Source: Symbiodinium natans (taxonomy: Eukaryota; Sar; Dinophyceae; Suessiales; Symbiodiniaceae). From it: DNA of 20,000 nt. Shown in pieces: positions 19,941 to 20,000 of the stretch. The translations under genes were made by a program, and so were the position numbers. Position 1 is the stretch's first letter. Every line of letters begins with the position of its first letter. The notes under the pieces are model-generated. The model was not told where the DNA came from. It saw nothing but the letters and a program-made list of their open reading frames with translations, and ran no database searches. The stretch is from the NCBI GenBank assembly GCA_905221605.1, contig CAJNDS010002068.1, positions 1,151,751 through 1,171,750 of the forward strand, given 5' to 3'.

Positions 19941-20000
19941 GTGCAAAAACCTGGGCGGCTTTGAGGCCCCATGGGTCCTGAGACCTAAACCCTCAGAGTT

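Overview
The window looks like nuclear DNA of an alveolate, most probably a dinoflagellate. It is about 20 kb of short GC-rich coding islands spread through arrays of the plant/alveolate telomere-type heptamer CCCTAAA/TTTAGGG and its variants (CCCCTAAA, CCCCAAA, CCCGAAA, CCCTATAAA). There are no prokaryotic operons, RNA genes or long ORFs; the long open frames here are mostly read-through of repeats. The dinoflagellate call rests on the splice sites I infer: a mix of GT, GC and one GA donor, and acceptors that are almost always AG followed by G. It is supported by hairpin 'introner'-type elements. The species cannot be named from the sequence.

The main gene is on the + strand and probably crosses most of the window (about 642 to 19940, continuing beyond both ends). 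It encodes a protein with tandem thrombospondin type 1 (TSP1/TSR) modules, an extracellular adhesive fold. The exons are tiny (34-73 nt) and each carries only a third or half of a module. Reading phases agree across introns of 0.7 to 3 kb, and the joined peptides restore the W-x-x-W, C-S-x-x-C-G, R-x-R, G-G-x-P-C and A-C-x(4)-C pattern. Three modules are largely covered, plus the C-terminal part of an earlier one. The best chain is exons 8480, 9249, 11320, 12373, 13690 and 16351.

The introns are almost entirely telomere-like repeats. CCCTAAA arrays often lie before an exon and TTTAGGG arrays after it, so several exons sit in the loop of a potential giant hairpin. Between arrays are at least four families of short dispersed elements, three with clear terminal inverted repeats. 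Two copies of family 1 (12846-12994 and 15796-15946) are almost identical, with arms of about 60 bp. One of them interrupts a coiled-coil coding stretch so that removing it as a GT-AG intron keeps the frame. This is the signature of a recently active introner (intron-generating transposable element).

Other coding-like islands (2-200, 8780-8915, 15683-16020, 19328-19468) do not fit the TSP1 reading phase. They may be other genes, gene fragments or alternative exons. Most remaining unique stretches show nothing recognisable.
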